Shown: piece after piece, positions 46,301 to 57,495 of the stretch
Layout: each line of letters begins with the position of its first letter
How positions within the stretch are numbered: the stretch's first letter is position 1
Assembly (NCBI GenBank): GCA_013368315.1
Contig: JAACJM010000009.1
Location: 124,001 to 188,000, forward strand
Reading direction: 5' to 3'
Length of the DNA stretch: 64,000 nt
From: Tetrapyrgos nigripes
Taxonomy: Eukaryota > Basidiomycota > Agaricomycetes > Agaricales > Campanellaceae
Translations under genes and position numbers: made by a program
Notes under the pieces: generated by a model
What the model saw: only the letters and a program-made list of their open reading frames with translations
The model's database searches: none
What the model was told of the DNA's origin: nothing

Positions 46301-47973
46301 GTGTTGGTGTTTTCGTTTGCGTTCGTACTCGTATTAACCGGTACACCGGACGGATCACCACTCCCAAAACCCCCACTCCCCATCCCACCCACCCCTCCAC
46401 TAGTACTCGACGTCCTATCCAAACTCCCAAAACACTCAACCCTAAACCCCTCTTCAACCGTATCAAACAATTCAGCTGTTAACCGAAGACGAAGGTCTCT
46501 GGCTGAGGTTAGAGTTGGGAGGGGATTGGTTGAGGAGGATGACGGCGGGTTGTTGTTATTATTATTATTGGAAGAGGATGGAGCAAAGGGTGAAGAAGAT
46601 GACGCAAACATTGACGGTTCAAATCCGTTGGTGTTGGTGTTGGTGTTGGTGTTGTTGGTGGAACCACTGGACCCATTACTTGAAGCCCCAGCCCCCGAAC
46701 TCGTAGAAGCGTAATCAGCATAGCCCGAACCCGAACTCGTATTCGTCAACCCGAAGATAGGTAAACGGAGGTATTTGGGATGTCGTGTGGAGATGGGGGT
46801 GTGGGATGTTCCGAGGGAGAGCCTGTGTGTGAGAGTAGTGAGAAAGGTGTGTGGTAGATAGAGATGAAAGGGTACTCACATAGACTCGGTATTCGACAAC
46901 GCCATCCACTGTTGAGGGGGAAAAGAGTGAGGGAAAAAGGTCATAAAGGTGGTGGGGGCACTCACCAAGCGCGTCTCATCCAACTCTTTCGCCAACTGTT
47001 GCTGCTTCTCTTTCATACCTGGCCCTGTAGTCTCCAACTCGTCATAAAGCAATAAAGCTCTATCACAAGCTTCATACAATCCAGGTCCATACTCGCCACT
47101 GCTCGTCTTCATAGCCAACTTGACAGCAGCGGAAATCAACACGTGTGGAGTGTTATTGTTATTACTGGTAACCCACTCTGTAAACCCCAAATCCGGTGTA
47201 GATATAGGCCCCCACAGAGAGAGAATGAGTAGACATTGAACGATTTCGATGAGTTGTGAGCGTGTGGAGATGGAAGGGTCAACGACAACAAACTCTTGAC
47301 AAGCATTTCTGGTGAGAGTTTGTAGGTTTTGTAGAATAGAAGCGGAATTGGAAGAAATGTCGACGTCGACTTCAGGATCTCTGGCGGCGATGGTGCAACA
47401 GACGAGGTCGAGGAGGGAGTGGTGGTCGCGTACTGGGGTGAAATTAAGCCAGGGGACGTATTTTTGATGAAAGGCGTGTAGGAGGCGGTCTGTTTGGGGT
47501 TTTGTGAGGAGGGAGGTGAATGGAGGTGGGGAAAGAGGGGAAGGAGGACTGGTGCTGGGGAGTTTGGAGAGGTCGATTATAGCCTGGATAGGAGAAGACC
47601 AGTCTAATGAACCGCGGGGGGCTCGAAGGAAACTCCATATGGTGTGTGGTCGAGCAGGAAACGAATTTGGGTTCATAACCTGGTCCGAGAAAAGTCCAGT
47701 TGTTCCATGTTTCTCTGGCAGGCGTTTCTCTGGTTGCTGGTGCTGCTGCTGCTGTTGTAGCTGGTGTTGGTGTTGTTCAAATATGGCTTTATCCAGCGTC
47801 TTGTACGAACACTGGATTCCGACTACTTGGCATCGATGGCATTCGACCTGTTGGACAAGATGGACGTCTTGAAGGATTTCACAGCGTGTCTTGGATTTTC
47901 GGCAGCTGGTGCAAGCTTGGATGTTTTTTGGTCTTTTGTTGGACGACGTCGACGTGCTTGCCTTGCGCTTCAT
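43356..47973 (-). CDS. large Zn(II)2Cys6 transcription factor with a low-complexity C-terminal half
   Basis: Four exons, 46966-47973, 46880-46908, 46071-46822 and 43356-45958, give 1463 residues. The binuclear zinc cluster is at Cys21, 24, 31, 45, 48 and 55, preceded by a basic stretch (KRKASTSTSSNKRPK) that could act as a nuclear signal. The next 400 residues look like the fungal regulatory middle region (DRLLHAFHQKYVPWLNF, VQCLLILSLWGP, ARDLRLRLTAELFDTVEE, SDYDAFYFYMLNILLRSC). The last 800 residues are mostly Gly, Ser, Asn, Thr and Gln repeats ending in FQEAAFWNDFLQGGQF, which resembles an acidic or aromatic activation tip. Target genes are unknown. Two broken copies of its 3' exons lie at 25640-26600 and 31059-32870, so the locus has been duplicated repeatedly while this copy stayed open. 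Confidence 0.9.
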
Positions 47974-48219
47974 CCAAGTTATTTTTAGTACATTATGTAA
48001 TCACTCTCTCGGAGCCATGCATTGACTCACCACGTCATTACCAGTCCTTCTGTAAATGAGAGACGCTCGGAACGGTGCAGAATCTGAAGCATCTCCGTCA
48101 TCTTCGGGGATAAAGATGCACGCCTGTTTGTGTCGGTCTCCTTGCTTGATGAAAACACACGCTCACAAGGTACAGCAGAAGCCTGGGCCAGAAGCACATC
48201 CAGGGCACTGGGTATTTGG

Positions 48220-48780
48220 ATACAATAAATTTGTGTACGGATCCCCTACGCTGTATTCTTCTGATACTCTGTAGTACTCTGAGCCTCCACTCACACTCCC
48301 AGGGTCTCAAGATTACCTTTTGAATTCTGCCAGTGCGCCTCTTCTTCGCCATGCAAATTTGTTATATCACTCTGCCATCTGTTGACCTTTCTTCCTCCGG
48401 CACTCAAATCATCCATCATAGTGGTCGCGGTCACGTCAACTTGGAAAGAGTTGGAGGGTCCCACTGACTGGACTGAGTGGGGATCGCCCTACCAGTGCCA
48501 ATCCAGTAATTGCAAACCGTCACGGTGTTGGCGTACCAGAAAGTGATCCGGACAAGGTTGTACCGTTGGGAGAAGAGGTCGTGCAATCAAGTCGGCCACG
48601 AATTATTGAGGTATGCGACTGTGACTCACCGAACTCAGGTTATTCAGATCTGATTCAAACAGATCTCCAATGGTCGGTATAGTCCAAGGCTGGCGCCCCA
48701 TTTGTTGATGAAGGACGGAACGACTGTTGAGAGTCTGTGCGTACAAAACTGGTCAGAAGCCTCTAATCATTGCGAGCGGA
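48220..48780 (-). pseudogene. third copy of the DUF6534 3' remnant
   Basis: Closely matches 53640-54200 in the right arm: AQTLNSRSVLHQQMGRQPW, IPTIGDLFESDLNNLSS and a tail with DDLSAGGRKVNRW on the minus strand. Only the tail is present; at about 48780 the match breaks off into unrelated sequence. It lies 250 bp upstream of the regulator start codon and may have replaced part of that promoter. Confidence 0.65.
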
Positions 48781-48789
48781 GCCTGCGAC

Positions 48790-49228
48790 CCGAGCTGTTC
48801 GAGTTCCTGTGAGGCCCCTTCCATCCGTGTTTGTGTTTGTTTGGCGATTCACAACATCCGCTTTTGGCTTTTTGATATGATTTTTCATGCTATACGTACC
48901 CACTGGCCATGGCAGACGATGGAAACATTACCTCACTGGTTCGAGCCACCTCTTCCATGAATTTCATCCAGTTTATGCGAATGGCTGAGCAGGTTACCCA
49001 TGCCCCAACCAATGGGCCCGAGATTTCATGCATCTGCTCGAAAATGTCTTACCAACACTCGTGGGTGACTGGATCGGGAATTGTCGAGAATAAGAGTCCC
49101 TAGATAGGGGCTGATTCCTATTTCAGAAATATCCGTTTCCTTTTCCCTATCTTTCTCCAAGGCACGCATTCGTGATCCGTAGCTTACGCCCGCTTCACAT
49201 ATACCTGACCGTACCATAATTGACACCC
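48790..49228. other. spacer without a recognisable gene
   Basis: A 64-codon open frame at 48909-49103 has no known family or splice context. Nothing else stands out. Confidence 0.4.
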
Positions 49229-49436
49229 CAGTCGTCTTCACTATTCTTGTGTGACTCCTGGGGTGTGTATTCATTTCGTTACCTTATTATACTTCATACT
49301 GATTATATTTACTTACAGTACCTTCGTACTAACGTGTATCCACTTTCTACAGGTACTGTAGTAATCCAGTCGTCTTCACTATTCTTGTGTGACTCCTGGG
49401 TACCTTCGTACTAACGTGTATCCACTTTCTACAGGA
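49229..49436. repeat. interleaved tandem duplication
   Basis: The blocks tcgtcttcactattcttgtg (near 49231 and 49370) and ttcgtactaacgtgtatcca (near 49323 and 49404) each occur twice in the same order, as left by duplication of a unit of about 130 bp followed by a deletion in the second unit. Confidence 0.75.
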
Positions 49437-49450
49437 ATTTTATGGGACGT

Positions 49451-50515
49451 TACCAGGCACAGTCTGGTCGACCCATCCGAGTCGGCCTAGGTGTGCACGC
49501 GCTCGACGACACGTCGATCATCCATCTATCCCAACTCCCAGAATCACCGAGTCCAGCACAGCTAAAGTACTTTGCTAGCGCCGCCCTCTTGCTTTTTGTT
49601 CTGGGATTGACACTGCCATGGAAGTATGTATTCAAATGGTTTGAACCCTCAGTATTATTATCGAGCTACATTACATTACATCTTGTAAAAGTAAGGGTAT
49701 CCAAGTACAACAGAATCTTGGTACAGAGTAGATACAGAGATAAATAACGATAAATTACAGAAAAAAGTCCTTTACATCCTTGTACTTAAGTATACAGCAC
49801 CGACGTCAACAGTGCAACGCAGTAGTGTAATCTTGTCCCAGCTGCGTCTTGCGCATAATTGTAGAAGCCTTCTGGCTCGTCAACAGTGATAACTCGCACC
49901 TGTGGTAAGGAGAAGCTTCAAGCTTCGAGTCTCGCACCATGAGAGACATGGCCATGCCTGCATTCTCGTATAACCATCATAGAGTTGAGATTCGTTAGAC
50001 GTTGGAGAAGGATCCGGCAGCATCAAGCTTCCAGACCGTACCGTGAAAACGGGCCTCTCATCTGACGTCATCAATCATTTCGCACCGGAAATTCACGTAC
50101 AAAGCCTAGTCGCCTGGTGAGGACTTTGTCCATGTCCATGCGAGCGAAGAAGAAATGAGGTGGGGGTGAGGGTAAAGGAAAGTGTATGTGGAGTGGAGGG
50201 GGTGAAAGGTCTGTCAGCGATAGCCTGATCGATGATGACTGCGGGCTAGAGAGAGACGATGTCGTGGATCGGATATCTAGAATGGGAGTGGAGAAATTCG
50301 GAAGCAAGAGGACGAAGCAGAGAAGGACTAGTATGCCTGCGACTGGCGCGAGCGAATTGCCGCTAATTCAGATCGCAAATGTGCTACTTCAGATTCCAAG
50401 AGTGTGGCTTTCTTTGAACCTTCATCCCACTCACGAGCAGCAACTTCTTTTTCAGCTTGGGCTTGGACTGCCCGAGCCTCAGCGACCAGACGAGAGCGAT
50501 CTAATTCCATAGAGA
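49451..50515. repeat. 1-kb direct duplication, copy 1
   Basis: Matches 61384-62411 in the same orientation, about 12 kb away. It contains an R1 repeat (49637-49900) and, at its right end, the last exon of the coiled-coil family on the minus strand. The match ends within a few bases of that exon's splice acceptor and joins the last intron of the pseudokinase/PHD gene. Confidence 0.88.
50328..50510 (-). pseudogene. stranded last exon of the coiled-coil family
   Basis: Encodes LDRSRLVAEARAVQAQAEKE, then LESEVAHLRSELAAIRSRQS, closely like the last exon of the gene at 62253-63520. Its upstream exons are absent; instead the 3' end of the pseudokinase/PHD gene lies next to it. The acceptor that reads ctatag in the intact gene is ctatgg here, so splicing into this frame looks lost. 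Confidence 0.7.
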
Positions 50516-52521
50516 AATACGGGAGATTGAGCTCTCGCTGTCTTAAAAGTAGAGGATTTGCTTACTGCTTCATGCGAGCTTGTGCAAAAAGAGCACTCGA
50601 AGAGTAATTGATTGTCACGTATTATCGTCACACAAGACCTATGCTGCCAGCTACCACACTTTGAGCACTTTATCGTAGGTGAGATTCCATCATCTGTAAT
50701 CAAATCCAGTAGTTGGCAAGTCAGTCAAGGCGCACGGACCATTTAACTGACGTACCGTTTCCGCCACACGCACAACGAAACTCTTCCTCCTCCACGATCT
50801 CTTTGCACACCGGGCATCTCTCATATAAGGAGGGTGTGAAATGGGAGACGATTGCATTATCTGAAACGTCTGATGTGAGCGTTATTTCCTCCTTGCGATA
50901 GCCTTGGCATCGATGTACTACAGTCCTGGCCGGCCTTGCAGCTTGTTTCCTCGACATAGCATAGCTGGGATATGATTCCCCTACAGTTAGGTTGAGACGC
51001 TCCCAAAGCTGCCGATAACGCCTGGCTACAGCAGCCACCGATTGCGAATCATGTTTAGACCCTCTCCACAGCAACTCTCTTCTATAAATTACGGAGGGTT
51101 CAGAAGAATTGGAGGTGGATATATTGTCGGGAATGAGGTTTTGGGTGTCTTCCGCTTCGGTATCGGTATCGGTAGCAGACACCTCTTCGATACGGGCTGA
51201 CTGGTTCCGACTTCGGGAGTCCTCTAGAGCATGAAATCATGAGGATAGTAGAACAGAATTCAGGTACAAAGTCGGGAACTTACGATGCAGAATGTAGGTT
51301 GCCTCGCTGAAAGTCTGCCGCCCATCCTTTGGTAAGAGGTCTCATAGATGGGACGAGACTAAATACGGCGTACCTTAACACACAACTTATTGAATAAGAC
51401 CCATAGAGAATCTTCGTCAATCTGACCGGACTCGCACCGAGTGTTACTATTTCGGAGAGAGCCAAAATCGGGTACAATCTTCAATACTCCCTCATCAGTC
51501 AGAAGTAGTTCAATGTCCTGTAATTTCAGTACTATTAGCGTCCCATAGGTGCATTATCATGCCGGAGAGAGTACAAACATCTTCGCCAATGCATCCCGCT
51601 TGTGGTCCTATGTCTGAGAGATAAGCAAGACCCTCCTGTGCAGACAGAAAGAGTAAGATTTTGAGAAGAGATTTTTCAAAAAATCCGAGCACACCGCAAG
51701 TTCCCTAATCTAAAATAGAACAAATCACTTTGAGTATGCCAGTAGCGTGATCAAAGCTTGCTTACAATTTTGCAACCCAATAGAACGATTTGAAAAACCT
51801 CTTGCGCAAGGGTTGAAGCAATGCGGCTTTCGACAGACCCTCTAGAACAGCCTGTACGGACAAGTCGGTGCTGAGCGCTCTGGCCAGAACTTGGAATTAC
51901 GCACTGTCATTGTAGACTATGAATGGTGTAGATGGCGACACTGCTATCATGTTCAAGAGCGATGGATGACTATTTCAGCAACTCTTGTGAGACACGAGTC
52001 GATTTTACCCTTCTAAAGCGACTCACAATAGATTAGAGTTCATTCTCGTCTCTTCGAGAAATCTCTGAGAATATTTTCAACAAAAGTGAGTTCACATGAA
52101 AGAGAATGGCACAACGTACCTTCTTGGCTTGTGATCCCTGAAATACTTTCACAACCACGCAACGCCCCTCATATTTGCCCGAATGGATTCGAGCACGATT
52201 GCTACTGGAAATCTCCTCCAAAGGGATAATCTGGCTTCGGGACACTTTTTGTAGAGATGACTGGGGAAGGAGAATGAGCGTATGAAATGCAGATATCAAA
52301 TCTGAGCATACCGGACACTTTGACCGAGCCAGGACTGGAAAAAGCCAATAGAACAGCCGACGCAATATTCTGCGTCGTCGACGATGTCCCTGATTACTGT
52401 TGTTATGGATGACATCCATGCATCCTGCAATATTATTGACGGTGGTATTGACGAATTGTGCTCCATGGGAGTGCGGAAAGAAGCTCGAGGGATTTGATGA
52501 AGGATCGGTCATAGGCAGCAT
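50479..52521 (-). CDS. pseudokinase-like protein with C-terminal PHD-like zinc finger (best-preserved copy)
   Basis: Eleven exons stay in phase to 493 residues: 52312-52521, 52120-52260, 52027-52064, 51905-51969, 51766-51851, 51695-51709, 51579-51635, 51374-51517, 51284-51326, 50756-51223, 50479-50693. Residues 1-35 carry an Asn/Gly motif (FVNTTVNNIAGCMDVIHNNS). A kinase-like fold follows: HSGKYEGRCVVVKVF (beta-3 Lys), FHPSLLNMIAVSPSTPFIVY (hinge), EGLAYLSDIG, and LLLTDEGVLKIVPDFGSLR (DFG-like). No HRD or HxDxxxxN catalytic loop is seen, so it is probably a pseudokinase. After a linker (YRRELLWRGSKHDSQSVAAV) comes a finger with RCPVCKE, FRCACGG, KCSKCGSWQHRSC and FECSFC, PHD-like by spacing. 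The final exon may instead splice at 50566, or be disturbed by the duplication joined there. Kinase similarity is by motif only. Confidence 0.68.
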
Positions 52522-53100
52522 TTTGGCGGGGAATCCTTGGTAGAGAATGGCTGCAGGGGTCAGAGCTGGGCGTAGCAGAGAAATCGCAAGTGCTGGTTAT
52601 ATGTGAGGGTGAAGGTGCGACAAACACGAGGCATGGTCAGACACAGATACACGGGACATTGACAGGCTGTCACTTCATAGCGGTATATGAGGGTATATGC
52701 CGAGAACATCGCATGCTGTTTAAGAAGACAGGCAGACTACAATAATCGTCGTTAATCCTCCGTGTTCCTGCAGTAAATGCAGGTGTTAGTCCAACGTTAT
52801 TAGAGAAACTTCGGAAAGGACTACTAGACACCTCGCGACCTCGGCCTCATCTTCTCCTTCAGCGCCCAGAAATAGCTCGAAAGGCCCTTCAAACTGTGAG
52901 TCTCTTTCGCCTGTGGTTTGTCTACCTTCTCCAATCCACGTTAACGAGGATGCTAAGGGCTCCGTCTCCTCTCACCGGACGAAAGCGACGCTGACTTGAG
53001 AGGAGATGGAGCCAGTTGCGAGGAGCTAGTAGCTGGGTACCGTTCTGTCTTCCCTTCTCTCTTCTCTTCTTTCTCTTTCTATCCGGTCAAATAGTAACAA
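52522..53100. other. spacer upstream of the pseudokinase/PHD gene
   Basis: Upstream of the gene starting at 52521. It carries the 5' flank (a short open frame at 52433-52627 overlaps the start on the same strand) and otherwise no gene. Confidence 0.4.
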
Positions 53101-53253
53101 TGCCCGAGTCTGGGACGAGTCTCCATTCGAATTCCACTCCGTCTTCAAGATTACCAGTATCGGGAGAACATTATTTGAATCCTGACATGGGTCATTGCGC
53201 GATTCGCGAAGACTTGGATATGCCGGTTGATGGTGGTTTCGGATGGTTTGTGT
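53101..53253 (+). pseudogene. first-exon stub of an MFS monocarboxylate-type transporter
   Basis: MPESGTSLHSNSTPSSRL leads to EDLDMPVDGGFGWFV and then a stop. The PVDGGFGWxV segment is the hallmark entry to the first membrane helix in MCH/monocarboxylate-type fungal permeases. None of the twelve helices follows; the sequence soon runs into the right inverted-repeat arm, so the rest was probably lost in that rearrangement. Confidence 0.6.
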
Positions 53254-53718
53254 AGCAAAGCCTGAACCGGAAACCAATGTCCATGGGGTGAGAGTAGAGA
53301 ACAAGCGAACAACCATAAGTATGCCTGGCTATTCATAGCAGGTCCGAGTCAAACGACGAGAACCGGCCCGGGTGCCCAATCTCAATTGGCTCAGTTTTGG
53401 CTCAGTTGAGTTTGGAGCTTGGAACCTCGGCTTGTCCAAATGTCTTTTGAGGAGTCAGAGTGCTTTCTGCTGAACTTGACACTATTGCCAAATAGTAAGA
53501 ATTGGGCTTGGGTGCTGCGGGTGGTGTGTAGCTACTCTCGTGTCATCCTTTGGCGAGTAAAACGTCCAACCGTTCAACTCCCCTCCGGAGGAAGGGGAAC
53601 AAAGGAACTAGGTAAGACGTAGTAAGTATCTGACTCTAGGTATTTGGATACAATAAATTTGTGTACGGATCCCCTACGCTGTATTCTTCTGATACTCTGT
53701 AGTACTCTGAGCCTCCAC

Positions 53719-54200
53719 TCACGCTCCCAGGGTCTCAAGATTACCTTTTGAATTCTGCCAGTACGCCTCTTCTTCGCCATGCAAATTTGTTATATCACTC
53801 TGCCATCTGTTGACCTTTCTTCCTCCGGCACTCAAATCATCCATCATAGTGGTCGCGGTCACGTCAACTTGGAAAGAGTTGGAGGGTCCCGCCGCGGATT
53901 GGACTGAGTGGGGATCGCACTGCCAGTGCCAATCCAGCAATTGCAAACCGTTACGGTGTTGGCGAATCCGAAAGTGATCCAGACAAGGTTGTACCGTTGG
54001 GAGTGATCATAATGAGACGAGGTCGTGCAATCAATCCAAGTCGGCCACGAACTACTGAGGTATGTGACTCACCGAACTCAAGTTATTCAGATCTGATTCA
54101 AACAGATCTCCAATGGTTGGTATAGTCCAAGGCTGGCGCCCCATTTGTTGATGAAGGACGGAACGACTGTTGAGAGTCTGTGCGTACAAAACTGGTCAGA
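53719..54200 (-). pseudogene. DUF6534 3' remnant in the right arm
   Basis: Counterpart of 36360-36811. Here the exon AQTLNSRSVLHQQMGRQPW, then ESDLNNLSS, stays open up to its donor, and the tail reads DDLSAGGRKVNRWQSD. It has no upstream exons of its own. Confidence 0.6.
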
Positions 54201-54223
54201 AGCCTCTAATCATAAATACAGGG

Positions 54224-55330
54224 TCAATTGACGACTACCGTCAGGAGGGTGTTTCTGTCGGAAATGAAGAGATTGTCGTCAGAAATAATCATCCTTGCGA
54301 TAGTTGCGATAGTCTGAAGACCTACGTGTACAATCGGGCCAGGGGCAATCCGAATATAAAGGACAGGTTTGACCCGGGCATGGTGGTCTACAACGACTTG
54401 GGTGAGCCTCGAGCCTTAATTTCGTGAAATTAATTAATGACACTGACCAGAAAAACCAAACTACTAATGCAAAAGACGGTCACAGGCAATGCAGTTTCTA
54501 CTGATGTGCGAATGAGCTTGGAAATGACTGCCTTGTCAGAGGCTAATTGATGATTATTTCATTTTCGGCGTCACGGCGCCACCGGTACCGTCAGTCTTCA
54601 GCTAGAGGATCTCAACACTGGAAAAACACTCACCTTTCATCCCGGCCCTGCTCTTCCATAGATAATACGAGAGTGCCGCTGTGATAGACGCATCACAAGC
54701 TACAGCGATAGCTAGCCAGCTGTCTGTAACAGGGATCCGTCCAGCATAGGCTTCTACATACGGTTCGAGCAATGCATCAATAGTCGATGCAAAAGCTAAT
54801 CCCCCTTGAGCCAGGGAAAGAGTGCAGATGACGATGAACAGGACAAATGATTTGGAGAAAATACGAATACGCCAGGCGAGGAAGAATTGTACTGGGACGG
54901 AAATGCTAGTGCCAGACGCGTACAGTGCTGAGTTGGCTTTTCTACACGAATTGCCAGTGTCTGGAATAAGTACTCACAGCGTGGTGAAGATAGGTATCGT
55001 GGCGGACTGCCAAGGAACCGAAAGAAGACCAATTTTGTTCTCGAAATTATCTACGGCGTAGTACCACAGCAAGTACGAAAACGTACAAGATGAGAACGTG
55101 TCGACAACTGCGACCCATATGACGAGGCCGCTGCAGGACGGTTTTGAGCCATTTAATTGAATCACACAGACTTGGAGTACGCACATAATGGTAGGTCTAT
55201 CTTTGATTCTAGAATCATAGTACTCGAGGAACTGGACCATACAGATCCCAGTGAGAAGAGCGTTGACCAAAGTAGCAACCACCATAGGTCCGAGAATGAG
55301 GCTGATGTTGATGGGAGGAATTTCTGCCAT
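54224..55330 (-). CDS. DUF6534-type seven-helix membrane protein, right-arm copy
   Basis: Six exons with the same lengths as the left-arm gene: 55185-55330, 54978-55130, 54634-54905, 54448-54542, 54326-54387, 54224-54254, giving 252 residues. No stop or frameshift seen. Differences from the left copy are conservative (for example FLAWRIRIFSKSFVLFIVIC against FLARRIHIFSKSLVLFVIIC; PGSNLSFIFGLPLARLYTNT against PRSNLSLIFSLPLSRLYTNT). Both copies retaining open frames suggests either a young duplication or selection on both. Confidence 0.87.
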
Positions 55331-55941
55331 GTTGGGTGTGAAGAAGACTCCAGCAAGTGGGAGGGCGACTCACAGTTTTCTAGGTTTTAACAATGTTTTA
55401 ACGTTTTAACTCGAAGCTGAATATTGAATCCCCGAAGTTAATTCATTGAGCGGCACGCTATATTGCTACCCCCTATGACACTTTGAGTCTCACCCTGAGA
55501 TGCCCATACTAGGCTTTAGCTACGTTCTAGGTCTCCCATGATTCTGGTTGGCCCAGGGATGCATTGATCATTTTCATGGAACAATTCATTCGGAAGCCTC
55601 CTAGAGTCCTATACCGGAATTCCGAGCAGTCCAGTCCAGCTTTCAGTACTACACACTACAATCTCAATTCCAAGTAACATCAGTACATTTAGCATTGATA
55701 CTTGAGAACTCTGTACACCTCCCTCGTAGATGCGGTCACGCATATGGATATATTATCATTCTTTTATTGTGCGATGAGATCCCAGGGCTCCTCGTCTCAA
55801 CACCCTTGTTCTGACCGTGCTGGTCAAAGTCAGTGATACATACTAATGAAACGCCAACCCTGCACCTTGCCCGACCCGATCCGTGACAGTTGGAACCGGG
55901 GCTATGTAGAGCTGATCAGAAGTGGCGGCGCTGACAGCACA

Positions 55942-57201
55942 CTAAAAGTCAAAGCCCTTGTTCAGATTCTCGTACAGCAGCTCTCGCATCCCTGGTGGGA
56001 GGATGGGTTGGTTGTCTTTCACTATGTAGCCTATAATGATAATAACGAGATTGTAGAATGGGAAGAAAGGAAAAGAAAAGAAAGAAAACGTCAGCACCAT
56101 TACATGTCAAGAGTAGACAGATAAATTAGACTACTAACGGAATGGCATCTCGACGCTTTCCTGCGCGAACAGGGTAGCAAATGGCAATGGTGAGACCTAG
56201 CAGCAAGCACTAAGGGAGAGGAGGAGTCGTACTTTGCCGTTGAAGGTGATAGTCGGGAAGTCCTGGAATGGAGACCAAGCAGCACGTCGACGTCAATGGA
56301 GAAGGCAGGTCAGAGAAGAGGGTGAGCCACGCACAATGTAAGGTATTTTGTCCAGAGGTACTGCGTAAGATAGGGAAGAGAATAAAGAAACGACAGCGTA
56401 GCATGTTGCAAAAGTACGCACTTTTATCTTGTACAACACGTTTTGTGACACCTAGTGCAGTGTCTGTGGTCATCTGAACGGGACCTAGACGTCTTCCTGG
56501 AAAGCCAAGGATACGCAGTTCAGCCGTTCGGTCTCGAGGTGGATCGTCACCTAAACAAAAATAAAAAAGGAGTGAGACGAGGACAGACGGTAGATACGAT
56601 GGAAAGACGTACCCAAAATACCCTATATCCCGTCCGAGCCATCTTCAGCTAAAAAGTCCCAGACACTAAACGTAAACCAGTAGAACTCACACCAAACAAA
56701 AACCACTGAAACCTCCCATCTCCGTCTTCGGGCGACAACTCCTTCTCAGCTTTTGGATCCAGTAGACACACTTTCTCCAACGAGCCACCTAGATGTTCTT
56801 TGATCAAATCAAGTACGCCTTCTTGATGGCATGAGGCTTCAGAGAGGTTTTCTCCTTCTGGTATGTTGGCGAATTTGGCTTTGAGCGGTTCCGACGAGGA
56901 TGATGAGAGATGGGTGAAGTGGACGTGGGATCCTTGGCCTGCGAGAGTGCGCATGTGCTGTATGGCATCCAAATGAAATTCAGGGAGCATAGTAAACGAC
57001 AGAGAGAGCATCAGATTGGACGTGCTCCTGGGTTGACGACCAAGTTGGACCCGACCGCGTACTCGAGCTCTACCCATGGTGGGACTCCTTTGGAAGTCTC
57101 GTCATCTTCTTCCATGTGTTCTATAGGATGCTTGGGGTGGTTTCAGAGCATTTTTTGGTGAAAATTCTGGTGGACATACCTATCATGTAGCCAAAGCCCA
57201 T
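55942..57201 (-). CDS. SFM1: SFM1-like SPOUT methyltransferase, right-arm copy
   Basis: Nine exons of the same lengths as the left-arm gene: 57180-57201, 57056-57120, 56691-56957, 56613-56622, 56422-56550, 56335-56360, 56233-56262, 56139-56160, 55942-56030, giving 219 residues. All family motifs are kept (KVCLLDPKAEKELSPEDG, DDPPRDRTAEL, QMTTDTALG). Small differences include Lys for Arg in KEHLGG, Gly for Ala in FNGKESVEMPF and IVKDN for MVKDN. Both copies therefore look capable of methylating the ribosomal protein uS3 arginine that yeast Sfm1 targets. The upstream flank beyond 57495 is not shared with the left arm, so the two promoters may differ distally. Confidence 0.9.
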
Positions 57202-57495
57202 GGCGGAAAAGAAAAGGAAATTTGCACAGCCACGCCAGTTTGTGTCTCAGCACTGCACGAATCGCTGTATAGTACTACTGCATCGTCGAAAGGAACATTG
57301 ATCACTACATATCTACGCGTGAATAGGCATGTAGGAAAGCTATAGTATAGTAAACCATGAGTACTGTACTTACTAGCTTTGTACGGTGCGAAATAATTGA
57401 TGACAGATGAGAGGAACTTTTGCACCACTTGTCGCCTTTCCCTACGATTCTACGAACGCTTGAAACCCAAGGCATGAATGTCTTCCTTTGAACTA

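Larger units (their letters stand above)
53628..57495 (-). repeat. right arm of the large inverted duplication
   Basis: Reverse-oriented counterpart of 33150-36900. Begins at the conserved ggatacaataaatttgtg segment and ends at the complement of aaaggaagacattcatgcc. Spacer between arms is about 16.7 kb and holds the MITE, the transposon, the intact regulator and two pseudokinase/PHD copies. Confidence 0.9.
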
